Shown piece by piece: positions 1-12,178 of a DNA stretch of 64,000 nt (within the stretch, counting starts at the first letter, position 1; every line of letters starts with the position of its first letter). The notes under the pieces are model-generated. The model did not search any database. It was not told where the DNA came from and worked only from the letters and a program-made list of their open reading frames with translations. The position numbers and the translations under genes were made by a program. Source of the DNA: Kalaharituber pfeilii (Eukaryota > Ascomycota > Pezizomycetes > Pezizales > Pezizaceae); the NCBI GenBank assembly GCA_015179045.1, contig WHUZ01000013.1, forward strand, positions 620,001-684,000, in the 5' to 3' direction.

Positions 1-71
1 AAGAAAACTAAGGTTGGTGAATAGAAACTCTCACTATCGGAATAATTTTAGGTAATACTAATGAGGCCTAG

Positions 72-1403
72 TGTACCGGGGAGTCACCATGCCAACGATG
101 CCGTCTCGACAATACGGTCTGCTCCTATACAAATCGTCGCCCAAAGGAGGGGCCAAATTTCAACCCCCAGGTCGCCCAGAAAGATGCAGCAATGTCAATG
201 CTCTATAAGTGTATCGAAATTATGAACCGACAGCTACTAAATGCTAGACTCGGACCTTACACAGACGCTCATTTGGCTACATATGCGGACTCAGAAGATT
301 TCATTATCGGAGTTATACTGGATAGGTTTGGTGTAAGCCCAGTACTAGATGAGTTCGACAACCAGCCAGTATACCTTCCGGGACAGCGGGGATTCAACCC
401 GGAAACCTGTGTAGTGGATTTCCCACACTATAGTCGGTATTCGGGAGTTATTGAAGATGATAGCCGCACCAGAGATTCCAATTCATACGGTTCTCCATTA
501 GCGCTACCTCGCTCACTGAATCCAGTCGCTTTTGGGGAGGACATATCGATGACGGATCGAGACGAGCTGCCACCAAGGTTGAAAAAACAGCGAACTACTC
601 CAGCAGAGATGACCTCACCGCCTGAGCTTGAACAAAACTATGGGTACGAATCCTCCCCGGATGAGAGTTCCCCAGTTACCCCAAAATTCTCAACGATGAT
701 GGGTATTGATTGCCAATTCGATTATAGAGAGTTAATCTCAGGGACACCTCCTCCGCCACCACGACAGCATTCTTACACATACGGTCAGCAGGGATGTCCA
801 ACACAAGAAAATTCTTCTGCATGGGGTCACCAAAAGCAGCTCGATGAGCCTCTTCTTGCACAAAATCTGCTGCCAACTGACATGGAATGCATGGATTCTT
901 TCACTCATGGGCAATTTGCAAGCAAGGCTGGAAAATTAGCCCAACCTGCAGCGCAATCTCAGCAGATAAGGCAGACTGCATCCCACTCTGCATATATGAT
1001 ACAGCAGGCCCAAATTGATCGCATTCGCCGAGAGCAGCGAATACAGCAAGTTCCACATGTGCACCAACTCCCTAGGTGCAACTCGCCAGCGCAAACCTTT
1101 CCAGGACTCAATAAGACGCAGATCCCTCTGCCTGCGCACATTATGCAGGCGGTGGAGATGGAGCCAGTAACCACGCAGTGGGACTTTCCAGCCGTTGTGA
1201 CAACTGCAGGTTCTGGGGGGGTGGCAGCTTATCCGTCCACACTTTGCTCCGCTGGCATGTCGCCGGAGATTTCAGCACTGAGGCTGGGGAGCGCGAGGCA
1301 TAGCCCAAGCCTCCGTGCCGGCTCGTTAGAGGCCCTAGGGTTTGGTGGGTTTTCGGGGATGGATATCGTGCCCGACGGTATTGGCGTGATTCAACGCTGG
1401 TAG
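72..1403 (+). CDS. Zn2Cys6 transcription factor, 3' terminal exon (5' part outside window)
   Basis: The open frame runs upstream of the first in-frame ATG (192) to a splice acceptor at 70-71, which is preceded by a TACTAAT branch site at about 56-62. The exon opens with the second half of a Zn2Cys6 cluster: Cys, five residues, then CQRCRLDNTVC. This gives C-x5-C-x2-C-x6-C, so the first two cysteines should lie in an exon left of the window. About 443 codons are visible. The rest is low-complexity (Pro, Gln, Ser), with a short PPPPP run and a Q/R-rich segment near codons 290-330 and no second recognised domain. Zn2Cys6 proteins are fungal nuclear DNA-binding regulators; the target is unknown. 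Starting at ATG 192 instead would give 403 residues and lose the zinc cluster. Confidence 0.72.
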   Translation, partial: CTGESPCQRCRLDNTVCSYTNRRPKEGPNFNPQVAQKDAAMSMLYKCIEIMNRQLLNARLGPYTDAHLATYADSEDFIIGVILDRFGVSPVLDEFDNQPVYLPGQRGFNPETCVVDFPHYSRYSGVIEDDSRTRDSNSYGSPLALPRSLNPVAFGEDISMTDRDELPPRLKKQRTTPAEMTSPPELEQNYGYESSPDESSPVTPKFSTMMGIDCQFDYRELISGTPPPPPRQHSYTYGQQGCPTQENSSAWGHQKQLDEPLLAQNLLPTDMECMDSFTHGQFASKAGKLAQPAAQSQQIRQTASHSAYMIQQAQIDRIRREQRIQQVPHVHQLPRCNSPAQTFPGLNKTQIPLPAHIMQAVEMEPVTTQWDFPAVVTTAGSGGVAAYPSTLCSAGMSPEISALRLGSARHSPSLRAGSLEALGFGGFSGMDIVPDGIGVIQRW

Positions 1404-4400
1404 AAACAGCAATTTGTGATTCACCATTTGTAATATATGATGCACAATTCCTTCCTGACAACTTTTCTCCTTTTCACAGTTTCCTTGAAGGCACGAATCT
1501 TTTAACGGTTCACGCAGCACCGGGTTTATCAGCTACTTTCTTTCCTCCAGCATGACTCCTCAAAATCCATTATCTGTTCTCTCACCTCACATTATATATT
1601 TATGTTGTGTAATATGTTTGTAGTAATACTTCTTTTTTGGAGTAACCATTGACGTTGGGATCGGGATACATACTAAATCAACTTCTAGGGGATTATTTTC
1701 TGGGCGTTTTCTTACACTATACAGCTTTCTCTTTTCGTCCTGTATCTGTTTCCTTTACGAACGCGGCTAGCCTTGCTCGCTTACATGTTACAACATTTTT
1801 CTATCCTTTTTTGTTTGGTTTGGTTTTGCTCATCACGGTGATCCGTTTGGTCTGTTACGGTTGGCACTAGTTAAAATTTAGGGATGTCTGTTTCTTGTGG
1901 AAATTTTGCAATGGGGTTTCAATTTTGGCTTTTTTCTTGTGTATCTCAATTGGGTTTTCGTTGCGCGCATATACTAGAGTTTTAAATATAGAAATTCCTA
2001 TCATAGCTGGATACAAATGGCAACTAGATTGTACATGGACAGAGGAGAGGAGTTGGCACAAGGAATTGACAAAGAGTATTATATTATACCTAACACATAA
2101 GCTACCTATCTCTTCACGTTCAACCGTTTACATAATCTAAGTATACATATAGCGCGGATCATGTACAACATATAAATCCAATGAATGGTCAAATGTCGCT
2201 ATCGAACGGACATATGAAGTAGAGAGTAAGTCCGTGTGGTTTTAAATGCGATTTTGGTTGCGATTTCGATTGATCGGTGAGATCCTTAGGTAAACTAGGT
2301 ACAGATCTATTCGCTTTGACATCTCCCGTATGTATCCAACTATGTACTGTACTAGTTCTCTATGTGATCCTGGAAACGCCAGCTATTGTATGTGACTGGC
2401 TGAATTAGTTTTTTGGTTGTTTCCGTTTGGAATACAACCGGAAAAAATCTACATCTAATTCTAACATGGTGATTTGATCAATTGTTTTTTTTTTTGTTTT
2501 TTTGTTTTTTTCCTCATCAATTGGCGGCGCTATTTAGGCTTTTTGCCTCCGATGTATGTATATACGGATTACGGCATACCTTTCGGGCTGTAGGATACCT
2601 GGGCTCCCCCAAAAAGCTTTTCATCTTGTAAATCAAATCCTCTCTTGCTCTAGAAGCCGGGAAAAGTTGGAATATACTCTACCTAGTTTGGGACAGGGTT
2701 CATAGAAATTGGGTAATCCCGTAACTACTTAAAGATGCGTCGTATGTACAAGTATACCATTATAAAGCTAGGGACTCCATATACGTACACGAAGAGTACT
2801 TGAAAGTTTTGAAATAGTACTATCTACGTGTATGAAAGTAATGTAACTATCATAGCACCGTTCCATAGACCGTGTCTCTCTCTGGACTCCGATTCTCCAG
2901 CTCCTCGTCTGCAGCACCTAACTGTTTAACCTTACAATGCCATCACTAAGCGGTCTTCAAGCGAGCTCCAACTATTTAGCATCTCCCACATCATCACTAA
3001 TCACCCTGAGGTATTCTTATTTGGATGTGGCCTCCAGTTGCCCCGTCACTAGTCTGGTTGCCCGATCGTTTGATAGTCTCGTTCTCGTCGGTCGGGTCGC
3101 GCTCCATACGAAGGAGATATCATACCAGAAGTGGTGGAGAGTTGCTAAATTAGTTATGAATGTGCTTCCAAAAGCGCCTAAGGTTTTCTAGTATTGACAT
3201 CATACAGTGCACTGGCTACAGTAGGATATCTTGAAGCTGCACTGGTACCTAGCTAGTCTCCTTGATAATATAGCCACTTCACTTTGCTGCGTTTTGGGTC
3301 GTCGCTGGGGGCTGAATGCCACGTGTAATTAGGTGCGCGAGACATGCAACGGCGACGAACCCCTGTCAAAATCATAGAAACTCAACCAAAAACCTATTGA
3401 TTTGAATCCAGAAACAGGATTTGAAGTCTTTGATGGTTATTTAGGTTGTCTATTATTTTCTTAACTTTTTTTGCCACTATATTAATTTTTTTTTTGTTGA
3501 TTTTCCCTGGGCATTTTAACGGGTGGGCTTCCGGGGTATGTTTTGTCAAACCCAAGAGATAATGAATCTGAGAAGCTTAGCATAATTATGACGAAAAGAT
3601 TGCAACCAAGATTCCCTATTCCAGAAGTTCCCTTGCTTGATCGTCCAATTAAGGTAAATGCACTTGGTTGTAGCAAGAAAAGGGGGCATCATATTGTCTC
3701 CGATGGTGAGACATATCCCCACTTGCGAAATGGGATCGTCTGTATGCGTATTCCCAGAGTATCGGGTGAAGATGCAGTGGTGCGGACATCAATTTAGATA
3801 GGGCTTGCCTGATCTGACCTGAAGTGAATTCATCCTCATAACAAGGAAACCTATACTGATACCCGGAACTGGTGTGATCCTGCATACGAGACAAGATCGT
3901 TTCAATGGGACTACAGTGGTTCCGATTATTGTTACTGGCTAAGAAAATTCGTTGAGCCATGGAAGGGTTACCGAGCAAACTTATAGTGGCGACGGGATAA
4001 TTGGAACTTCAAGTGACGCAGATAATACCGAAACCGGCAGATTGGGACATAAGCCTATCATAAATGTCTTCCAGACGTTGATTTGTATTCGTTGATACTG
4101 CACTGAGTCAATAACCGAAATTTGCCCCGCAACCGACTTCGCCACCAGCTTCGGTCCAACCCTACGTCCCTGATATCATTGTCACGGCTTCTGCAGAAAA
4201 ATCGGCGGCCGCAAACAAGGGTTCGAAACTCGAAGAACAGAGGGTGGCAACCGCGACCCACATTCAACATCGTAAGCCCCCCAGAAAACTACCTTATTAG
4301 GTTTATTGGAATTCTATGTCTTATGTCTGCCGCGTTCGGGACACGGAACAATGATCTAGATGTAGGTATCTATGATAATACGACTGCTGCACAACTGTAA

Positions 4401-5420
4401 AGCTAGGGTTCTAAATTTCATCGTCATCTGAAAATTTGGACGCACGGAAAAAAGTCAACCGAGAGCAATCGATGTTCATGGAACATCATAGTCCGTTTCC
4501 ACTTTTGTGATGGACTTGGGAATGTTGTAATCCCAAGAGAATAATTAGTAAGCTATCGCTTTGTATTATCTAGACCGTGGCATGAGACTAGTTACAAACG
4601 TTAGCAACTGTATGTCATGCTGGTCTTGCGGATTATGCCTCAAAAAGCAAAAGGAAAAACACAAGGTTCTCATGATTACAATTCGTGTTTGGCGGGCTTC
4701 AGATGTCCAACTTGAGAATAATCGGAAAAAGTCCTCCATGGCATATATTTGCCACAGGGTTATGCATTTGCTTTATCACTTGGGCATACATAATATCTCA
4801 GTGTGGTTAGTTCCAGGCCCGATGTTGCTACCAATGCGTACATACCAGTTGATTTCAAATATGTATAAATTATTGAGTTCAACAGACACGTGATGAAATT
4901 GTAAATCATTTGCGCTGTAGGCTGTCATCATCCATCCCGAAACAGGGGTCAAGCAGGTGAGTGTTAAAAAAATATTCGTCAAGCGGAATCAAGACCAAGA
5001 CATGCTTAAGACCTTACTAAAGGATTACTGTGCTTGCGCAATCGCAGCATGAAAGTAACAAGTTGCATTCGCCAATGGCAAAGCATGAAACTCCGCTTAG
5101 TCAGCGTCTGGTTGCGAGACTACCGGTACGCCAATGGTTGAAATTCTAAAAATCGCCGATCTGTTCCATGTTTCGCGACGGAATGTTGGCAGCCGTATCT
5201 AGTTTAAGTTTGTGCTATGAAACGATATTACGGCATGAGACTAGGAGTTGCCCTAAACATCGAACCCGAAGTAACTGATTGATAAGCAAGTCCTTGAAAG
5301 TAGCTGAAGGATTATACCCAATTAAATTGATATAGAACTGTCACATTGGAAATACTTTGATGATTGTTTGGTAATTTATTACTTTATAGTTTTGAATTTT
5401 TTGGTATTTAATTTGCCTAG

Positions 5421-5617
5421 CTGCGACTGCACCCCCCTTGTCACGACTTCTGCAACCTCCTCTGACCCAGAGGAGCGCGCCCTGGCGCTCCAGTCAGATG
5501 TTGATAACCAGTATGTGTGTCTGCTTGTGATTGCTCCCCTTGCGTTTAATGTTTCAAACAAATTTTTCAATCCACAGAAACTTCGCTGCAGCATTAGTGT
5601 CAAGTACTGCTTCATGA
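5421..5617 (+). pseudogene. Possible terminal two-exon gene relic
   Basis: A short frame after a TTGCCTAG acceptor reads TTSATSSDPEERALALQSD. It reaches a GTATGT donor at 5511. Removing a 67-bp intron ending in CCACAG (5577) continues it in frame as NFAAALVSSTAS and a stop. The clean splice and amino-acid-like composition suggest the 3' end of a former or very small gene. No upstream exon could be joined and no family was recognised. It may be chance. Confidence 0.22.
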
Positions 5618-5872
5618 GGTCGCTGTGCTATCCCTGACGGAGGACGCCGAGTTACTAGTCTAGCTTGGTCCGATCTACACATTGAGATCCGCTGGCTCTG
5701 CTAGAGATTTCGGCACTGCAGATGTTACTGAATAGATGCGGTTAGCAAACAGGACGAATTCGGAATCGGGAGTGAAGTGCTTTTTATGGTGAGAACTAAT
5801 ATGTGGTGGCAAACCCGACCAGTAAGAGGTTGACAGTGCCTCTAGATTGCGCCAGGGAGTCTTACATTTGGG

Positions 5873-5983
5873 CAGGTATTTGAAATTTCGTTATATTGAC
5901 GCCGTGTTTGACGGTAATGTTCCAGGGCTCCCAGCAATAATGCAGGTATGTGGAATTCTCGTTATATTGAAGTGTATTTGACT
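5873..5983. repeat. Imperfect direct repeat, about 41 bp twice
   Basis: Two similar blocks, about 5873-5914 and 5943-5983, share GCAGGTAT..G.AAT, then CGTTATATTGA, then GT.TTTGAC. About 30 bp separates them. Nature unknown. Confidence 0.5.
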
Positions 5984-8260
5984 CAGAAAGTAGAAAACAT
6001 GAGATACAAACTTGTATTCTTGCCAGGGCATTCGGGCAGGGTGCTGAGCACATCATACCATGCTCACACACAGGACCAACGGCGCCTCAGAGGTCTAGGT
6101 GTCGAGTCCTGGTATTCCTCGAGCACGAGTTACTGCTCATATTGTGTTAGTGTAGTAGCCGGTAGGAACCGTCCGACTTGTAACCCACAATGCATGCACG
6201 ATGTGTACCGACATCGGTAAGATCTGTGTGTCAATATGGTGCTGACTCGTCTGCATTGTCCATCATACTGCGGAATATGAGCTTATCATCTTGTTGTCAA
6301 AGCCCCGTTATTTTCCTGTCTTTTGTAATTGGACATGCAATTGAATGTAGTAGGGTTGTTGAGGCCCATAGCCTCTATCCCCGGACCGTAGGGCTGTAAC
6401 GACCAACTTGCAAACCTTCTGATGTAAGGTACATTTCCGAAACTGTCTTCATGTTATACTACCTTTTGGTACGTGTGCAGTAGCTTGGCTTTGCTGTTGC
6501 TCCATCCTCTGTTACTGAGAACCGCAAATGATGGTAATGCCATGGTGTCAATTTGACATCTCAGGAGCAAGAAGTTTGGTAATCTGGTACATGGAGTGCG
6601 AGTTAGCAGGACTCAGGTAGAGTATTCCACATGAAGGGTCACCTTGTTTTAGGCTTTAACGAAATGTGTGCCCCATTTCAGGGGCAAGGGAGCAACGTCT
6701 TCTCTAATAGCACAATGGCAGTTCTATTAATCTGAGCCTTGTAAGGAAAGCGAATGCCACTTTGACCGGCTTCCCCTCTCCTCCCTTCAAACTTGCAGGG
6801 GGCAAGATGAGTGGCGAGAAATTAACATCCGGATTACTCCATCTGGATAAGTTTCGGTGAGAGGTTATCACAATGACCGTGAATCCAAGTGCAGAAGTGG
6901 ACTGTTTGGACTCTTCAGCAGACCGGTGAAAGGGCCCATAGATTGCCATTGCATGGCCAGGCTCTGGTTACCTAGACGAGAACAAGGTACGAATTTGAAG
7001 CTTGCGATTTAATATCTTCTATTAGTACTATGTATAAATATAAAAGGTTAAATAAAAATGCACGCCAGGTCTAGCTTGGTGCTGTTATAACCATGAACTG
7101 CGGGAAAACTTGTCAGTATGAAGCTTCCAAGGGCAGGGCTTCGTGGCAGGGACTACGCAAGCTGCGGCCATGACCCGTTGGGTAACGGCCGCATTAAGTT
7201 CTTAGCAATGTTGCCCCCATCTCATTTAAGCTCATGTAACTTGTAGCTATTTGCAGCCGGTGACAGCAGGTCTTTGCATGCCGGAGAGATATTTGAGGTA
7301 TAGAAAGTGGGGCAGCCGCAGGCAACCGAGGTGCAAATTGACTCTTTATAGCCTGTCCAGCCTAATTAGCTGCGGTCCTGAAGTGGCACCTATCACCTGA
7401 CCTGTTCAGCGTGCATAACCTGTCGCACGCCTTGAGGGGCTGAACTTCAAGCAACTCAGGTGGAATTGAAATAAAGAAAACAGGATCTGTGTTCAAGAGA
7501 ATCAAGTTCGAGAAGTGATCAATGGGGCGGATTTAGGAGCAATACCAGATTCATGTTGAACACCCTTCTCGTGCAGAGTGGGATAGTTAGTAGGAAACGG
7601 AGGAATAGCGAGACCAGAACAGAAGTTTGTCTACTACTTGAGCTCTGTGTTAGGGTGGTGGTCACCTGACTTAGGCACGCAACTCAAGCCCTGATAAGGG
7701 GCTGGGCACTTCCAAGTAGTTCAACCGAAGGTCGCGTGCAACGCTGCTGACTGTTCTCGTGCCCAGACTATTATTTTCGGCCTCTGCCTTGGCTCAGCTG
7801 TAACTGCTGACCTACCTTTTGTTGCAATGGATAATATATCGGTTAATTACTATCTGTAGCTCTCTGCACCTCACAGAGGCCCTCTCAAGAGCATATCCTA
7901 ATCCCTTCATGTATTACTGTAACCAACCCCTTGCAAGAATAGACTGAACCTGTTTCTTTCCGGTTCCATGTCAAGTCCCCCAAGGCCGGACGATAAGATC
8001 GAACCTATTACATCTTTGCGTAATCATCATTACCTCTCCTAGGGTAGATCATATTTAGTATGAATAAGCACTCTCAAGTTGAAGCCGAGATTTAATCAGG
8101 TTGGAATGTTGAATTTCTGTTGAGGGTAACATTGGCAAGGAACTTGCTACTAGGGTGAATCCAGGGCTCCAGTATTATTGAGTACATCAAGTACATACAT
8201 GTTAGAATGTACCGAGGGCTAAACCGTGCCCAAACAGTAGCTCCCTTGGCTGATCAGATA

Positions 8261-8316
8261 TATATATATATTTTAAATATCATTTATCGCATGCCGCCCT
8301 AAGGGCTACGGCGATG
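8261..8316 (-). mobile_element. Ultra-short LINE 3'-end insertion (family 1) with 13-bp TSD
   Basis: Read on the minus strand, the insert carries the family-1 terminus: GCCC-TTA-GGGC hairpin, GGCATGCGAT, AATGATATT, then an AT-rich tail. It is flanked by perfect copies of GGCTGATCAGATA at 8248-8260 and 8317-8329. The flanking duplication and 3'-terminal tail are marks of target-primed reverse transcription. Only about 40 bp of element body is present. Confidence 0.8.
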
Positions 8317-8329
8317 GGCTGATCAGATA

Positions 8330-9608
8330 GGAGAACAATGTGCTGATATGATATATATAGCTCGATTGTGCGTGGTGGCCCTCTATAAAAGCGCGGCGCC
8401 CTATGGCAAGTACCCAGGTCGCAGATAGGCGTCTAGATTTCTTCAATATCAAAGGATAGGTACTAGGAAAGCGTACGTTTCTAATGCGTAGCCCAAGGCC
8501 TAGTATAATGTTGCTTTGTGATTATTTTGGCTGCGAGCACTCTTAATAACTTGCCTATGGGATAATTGTACTTTGTCTACCGATTTCTATACAGAAAAGA
8601 AACTTATTAGTACACTCCACATGAACGCAGAAATAGTGAGCCCAGCATTTGTTAACACAATATTGCAAGAAGCAAGACAGTCCCAAATTTACAATGCCAA
8701 ACGTTAAAAATCAATAAAGAAATTGGTCGCACACTCGGGCCCTGGTAAATCCGAGCCATGGTGGCAAATGGGGAGAGATAAACTTCCCTGACAGCAAATG
8801 GCAGCTTGTAAGACTGCCGCTCTTAAGCAATCACAAAAGGGCGTTCCTATGACTTGACACCTCCATCATGAGACTAATGACATGGGAGGCATCAAGTAAA
8901 AGGCTGAATGCTACATATTTCCTGCATCGTAGGCCTTGAAGGGGCATGTGAAAATAGGTTCGTAGCTGCTCCAGGTACATATATGTTCTGTCCCGCCGAG
9001 ATTTGCACTCAGCGGTCACTAGGCTCACCAACTGATCGGATATGATAATGCTAGCGCACAAAAGAATTCGAATTTAGATGGATTTATATTGTTTTGAATC
9101 CGGGACGCTGACAGAATTGTTTAAAAAGTCTCCAGTTCCCGCAGGTCATGCGATAGCGGTTTTTTATGCACAGGACATTGAATGATCCCTTCAAATTGGG
9201 CTTGCACTTGCACTGTAAAATTTGAATCGTTCGTGTTAAGCTTTAGGAGAAGAGATGATTGTTATTACTTCGTAGGCAGAGTAGCCCAAGTACGGTATCT
9301 ATATACATAGAGCATGAGGTTGCTCTCGGGCCTTAACTAGACTCCATCATGGCCACTAATATCCGACACTCCAAACCGTCATGTCCGACCGGACATTACT
9401 GCAGATCTCTAACAGTTCTACAGGCGAGATTATCGGATGGCACGTTTGGTACTGGGCCGGCTGGATAAGCAATTAGAACAATGCAGTACTGTAACTACAG
9501 TAGACGTGAGTCCAGACCAAGATAGGAGGATGAAGAAGAATATCGATGAAGAACTGGAGATGTACACAGTTGCTGAACCACACTGTCCCCCGGTCCATGT
9601 AATTACGC
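8330..9608. other. Intergenic, no gene seen
   Basis: There is no long frame or recognisable domain on either strand. A TATAAAA-like motif near 8383 has no gene after it. Confidence 0.45.
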
Positions 9609-9610
9609 TA

Positions 9611-10460
9611 CTGTGTTTCACCACAATTCGACGCACACCACAATTCGACGCACTTTCCCACCGAAACTAGCCACGCAGAAGAGCGTGTACCTCAACCACT
9701 AGAGCAGAATTTTGTAAGCGCTATTTAGAGACACTAAATAAATACTTGTTCTTCATGTTTAGCACCTCTGCCTGCTCAAAGAAAGCATTCTCAAGGAATT
9801 ATGGCGCCGCGAAATTTGTAACAATGTCTTGGCATCTATTTGTATGGGATTCTCATACAATATTTCAGCGGACTGAACATACTACTCTTTTTTAGCACTA
9901 TCACACCAATGGCAATTGTCTTGTGATCCAAGGGCCTCCCCTAGTTGTATATTGATTCCCTTGATTTTATTCAGTCCATTTTGATATATTGTATAGTTGG
10001 CATGCTGATATATATTTTCAGGAGCTCTTCCGATACTATTCATATGCAATATTTCTATGAGAATGAAGATATTTTGAACAGCTCAACAATTACTTCAGGG
10101 ATTATGTTGATGCCATTCATGTATATCTCCATAGGAATAGGTTATTCAAATGAAATGTCTAAATATTTTTATTGAATTAATTGCAGGTGCAGTGGGTAGA
10201 TTTCCATATCTGCAATTTTACCGCAAAAATTTATGCCAAGACTTATGTGAAAATGTGCAGAGATATACGTAATTCATTCATAACTACCTTTTTTTAAAAG
10301 TAGAGATGCAGGGTCTGAAGAATGATGCTTGCTTTAAGCCTTCTAAAAGGCGTTGGGAAAAGTAGGTTCAGTGCGTGGGGATATACAGGTTCTCATTCGC
10401 TCAGTTTTGGTGGGAAAGTGCGTCGAATTGTGGTGTACGTCGAGATGTGGTGAAACACAG
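9611..10460. mobile_element. 850-bp TIR element with TA target duplication
   Basis: Inverted arms of about 51 bp (9611-9661 and 10409-10460) match at all but about three positions and begin CTGTGTTTCACCACA. TA dinucleotides lie directly outside both ends (9609-9610 and 10461-10462). The left arm holds a tandem CACCACAATTCGACGCA-like unit, possibly a transposase-binding repeat. The interior is AT-rich and encodes nothing recognisable. TIR plus TA fits a non-autonomous Tc1/mariner or pogo-type element; assignment beyond that is inference. Confidence 0.68.
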
Positions 10461-10467
10461 TAATGCC

Positions 10468-10522
10468 TTTTTTTTCTTCTTTTTTTTTAAATCAGTACTC
10501 GCGTGCTGCCCTATGGGCTATG
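10468..10522 (-). mobile_element. LINE 3'-end insertion (family 1), degraded
   Basis: An oligo(T) tract is followed by AAATCAGTACTCGCGTGCTG and the GCCC-TAT-GGGC hairpin, the minus-strand image of the family-1 terminus. Flanks share only ATGCC (10463-10467 and 10523-10527), so the duplication is weak. It lies three bases outside the TA of the neighbouring TIR element. Confidence 0.55.
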
Positions 10523-10533
10523 ATGCCATATTA

Positions 10534-10890
10534 GTGAGCGGCACGAGCCGAGCCAGCTCGAGCTGGCCTGGCATGAGTTCGAGCTCTGGCTCGAGCTTAA
10601 GACAGCCAAGATCACGCTAGTGTTTCTCTTGATAGCTCGCTAAAATGCTCAGCCAGGGCAGGGTTTCATAGACTTGCAGCAGGAGTAAATGTAGAAGAAA
10701 TACTGAATTTAGCGGGGAGGAGGATGAAGCTGTAGAATAGTTTAGATTAGTAATCAATTTCATGTAATCAAGGCTCGTTGGCTCGAGCCCACCTTCTATT
10801 TGACGAGCTCGGCTCGAGCCGAGCTCACTTACCCACGAGCTGGCTCGAGCTCACCCTCCAGCTCGGCTCGAGCTAGCTCGTGGCGCTCAC
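10534..10890. mobile_element. 357-bp GC-rich MITE
   Basis: The ends GTGAGCGGCACGAGC and GCTCGTGGCGCTCAC are inverted repeats flanked by TA (10532-10533 and 10891-10892). Both subterminal regions carry many copies of GGCTCGAGC and its complement. No coding capacity is seen. A similar GAGCTGAGCTC-type tract occurs near 14.34-14.40 kb. The superfamily is unresolved; TA flanks favour Tc1/mariner. Confidence 0.6.
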
Positions 10891-10932
10891 TAACATTGCC
10901 ATTGGGCCCCGCTAAAATGTCATGTCAAGCTT

Positions 10933-11097
10933 CCTGGACCAGCCTCGTGGCATTTCCCGTACTAAACTCGCTAGGCCAGCCCAGCGTCCAGTAGGCACAA
11001 ATCCTCACTGCTTCAGTTGTACAAATATTCCCTGCCATAGACCGGTACCCTGTATGTGGGGCTACGTGACCAAAAAAAAAAAAAAAAAAAAAAAATT
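10933..11097 (+). mobile_element. LINE 3'-end insertion (family 2), about 165 bp
   Basis: The body ends CCCTGCCATAG, then GGGGCTACGTGACC and about 25 A, matching the family-2 terminus seen at 44.4 kb. TCAAGCTT flanks it on both sides (10925-10932 and 11098-11105), a plausible 8-bp target-site duplication. No coding sequence is retained. Confidence 0.62.
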
Positions 11098-11105
11098 TCA
11101 AGCTT

Positions 11106-12178
11106 ACCGAGACATGCATTAGACCTATTGGCCGGCCAATTTGTAAGCGATTTAGGAGGTCTTTTGCCTGTCCATGTCATCATGTGAGCTCTACGTCGAA
11201 TAAACAGCCTACACGTTAGCAGCTCTGTGGAATGGATTACACTTCCCCGAATAGATTACGAGATAAGATGTGTCCCATTGCAATTTCTAAGCACGCCCTA
11301 TATAGTTGATCAACCCATATTCCAATTACATACAAGAACCTGACTGCGTCCACCGTCCAGCCCTACCCGTTTCCTTCCAATCGTCCCTGTTGCCCAACTG
11401 TCCGTCAGAACCTCATTACTGCCGCCAACAGTCTTCTGGACGTCGACTGCTTGCTGACCCATCGCAAGAGCCTAGTCCATCCGCCATGATCCACCCGTTG
11501 ACAATGTGTATTCCGAGCACTTGAAGTCCACCAATAATCCATCGACTCTTCCAACTATTCAGCTTCCCTGTCCAAGCAATCCCAAGGAAATATAATAGCA
11601 CCAAAAATGAGGAGAAAACTAAACAAGGAAAGAGGGATTAAGCAATGAGGATAAACGAGTAACAAGATGTTCTGGTTGGGAAATATTAAACGATCCAGAG
11701 GGAAATAGCGCAAAAACAAAACAGGAACAGGTGGAAAGAAAAATCTATGAGTGACTTGGTCAGAAAGGAAAAGGTCGTCATGTCATAACTTCGTCAGCGT
11801 CGACATCATTAAGGTCGTGTCATGGAGAATTAAGGAGAAGAACTCAAGGTTATCAGGCGTTGATGCTGTCGTGAAGAAGACCATGAACTTGAAAGACTCA
11901 AAGAAAAACGTAACGCAAATCGTCATGAAATCTATATCGTGCAGGTGAAGTCGAGGAACAGAGATCAAGGCGAAAAAAAAGTATGACGCTAATAATTGGC
12001 GGTTAAAGCAGGCATTTGAGATGACGGTACGTCAGATCGATACGAGGCTGCAGGACTGCGCGGTTTCCAGCTTAATTTTTTCTATCGGATACGTTGGTCA
12101 CTTCGTGCTCCTCCATTCCTGGTTGAACCAATGGGCCTTGCAGCCGCGAGTGCAACCATCGTTGCCTGGATCTCGAAA
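11106..12178. other. Intergenic, no gene seen
   Basis: Only short overlapping frames without domain signatures are present. This is downstream of the minus-strand gene that follows. Confidence 0.45.

Larger units (their letters stand above)
1404..8247. other. Intergenic stretch without a convincing gene
   Basis: Frames here are short, overlap on both strands and lack recognisable domains. The interval holds T-rich tracts (about 2485-2512 and 3481-3497), one possible gene relic near 5.4 kb and a direct repeat near 5.9 kb, which are listed separately. I see nothing else supportable. Confidence 0.5.

Noticed and set aside
7170..7205. GCCATGACCCGTTGGGTAAC, similar to the family-1 LINE hairpin
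   Set aside because: It lacks the AATGATATT end, an A/T tail and target duplication; treated as chance.
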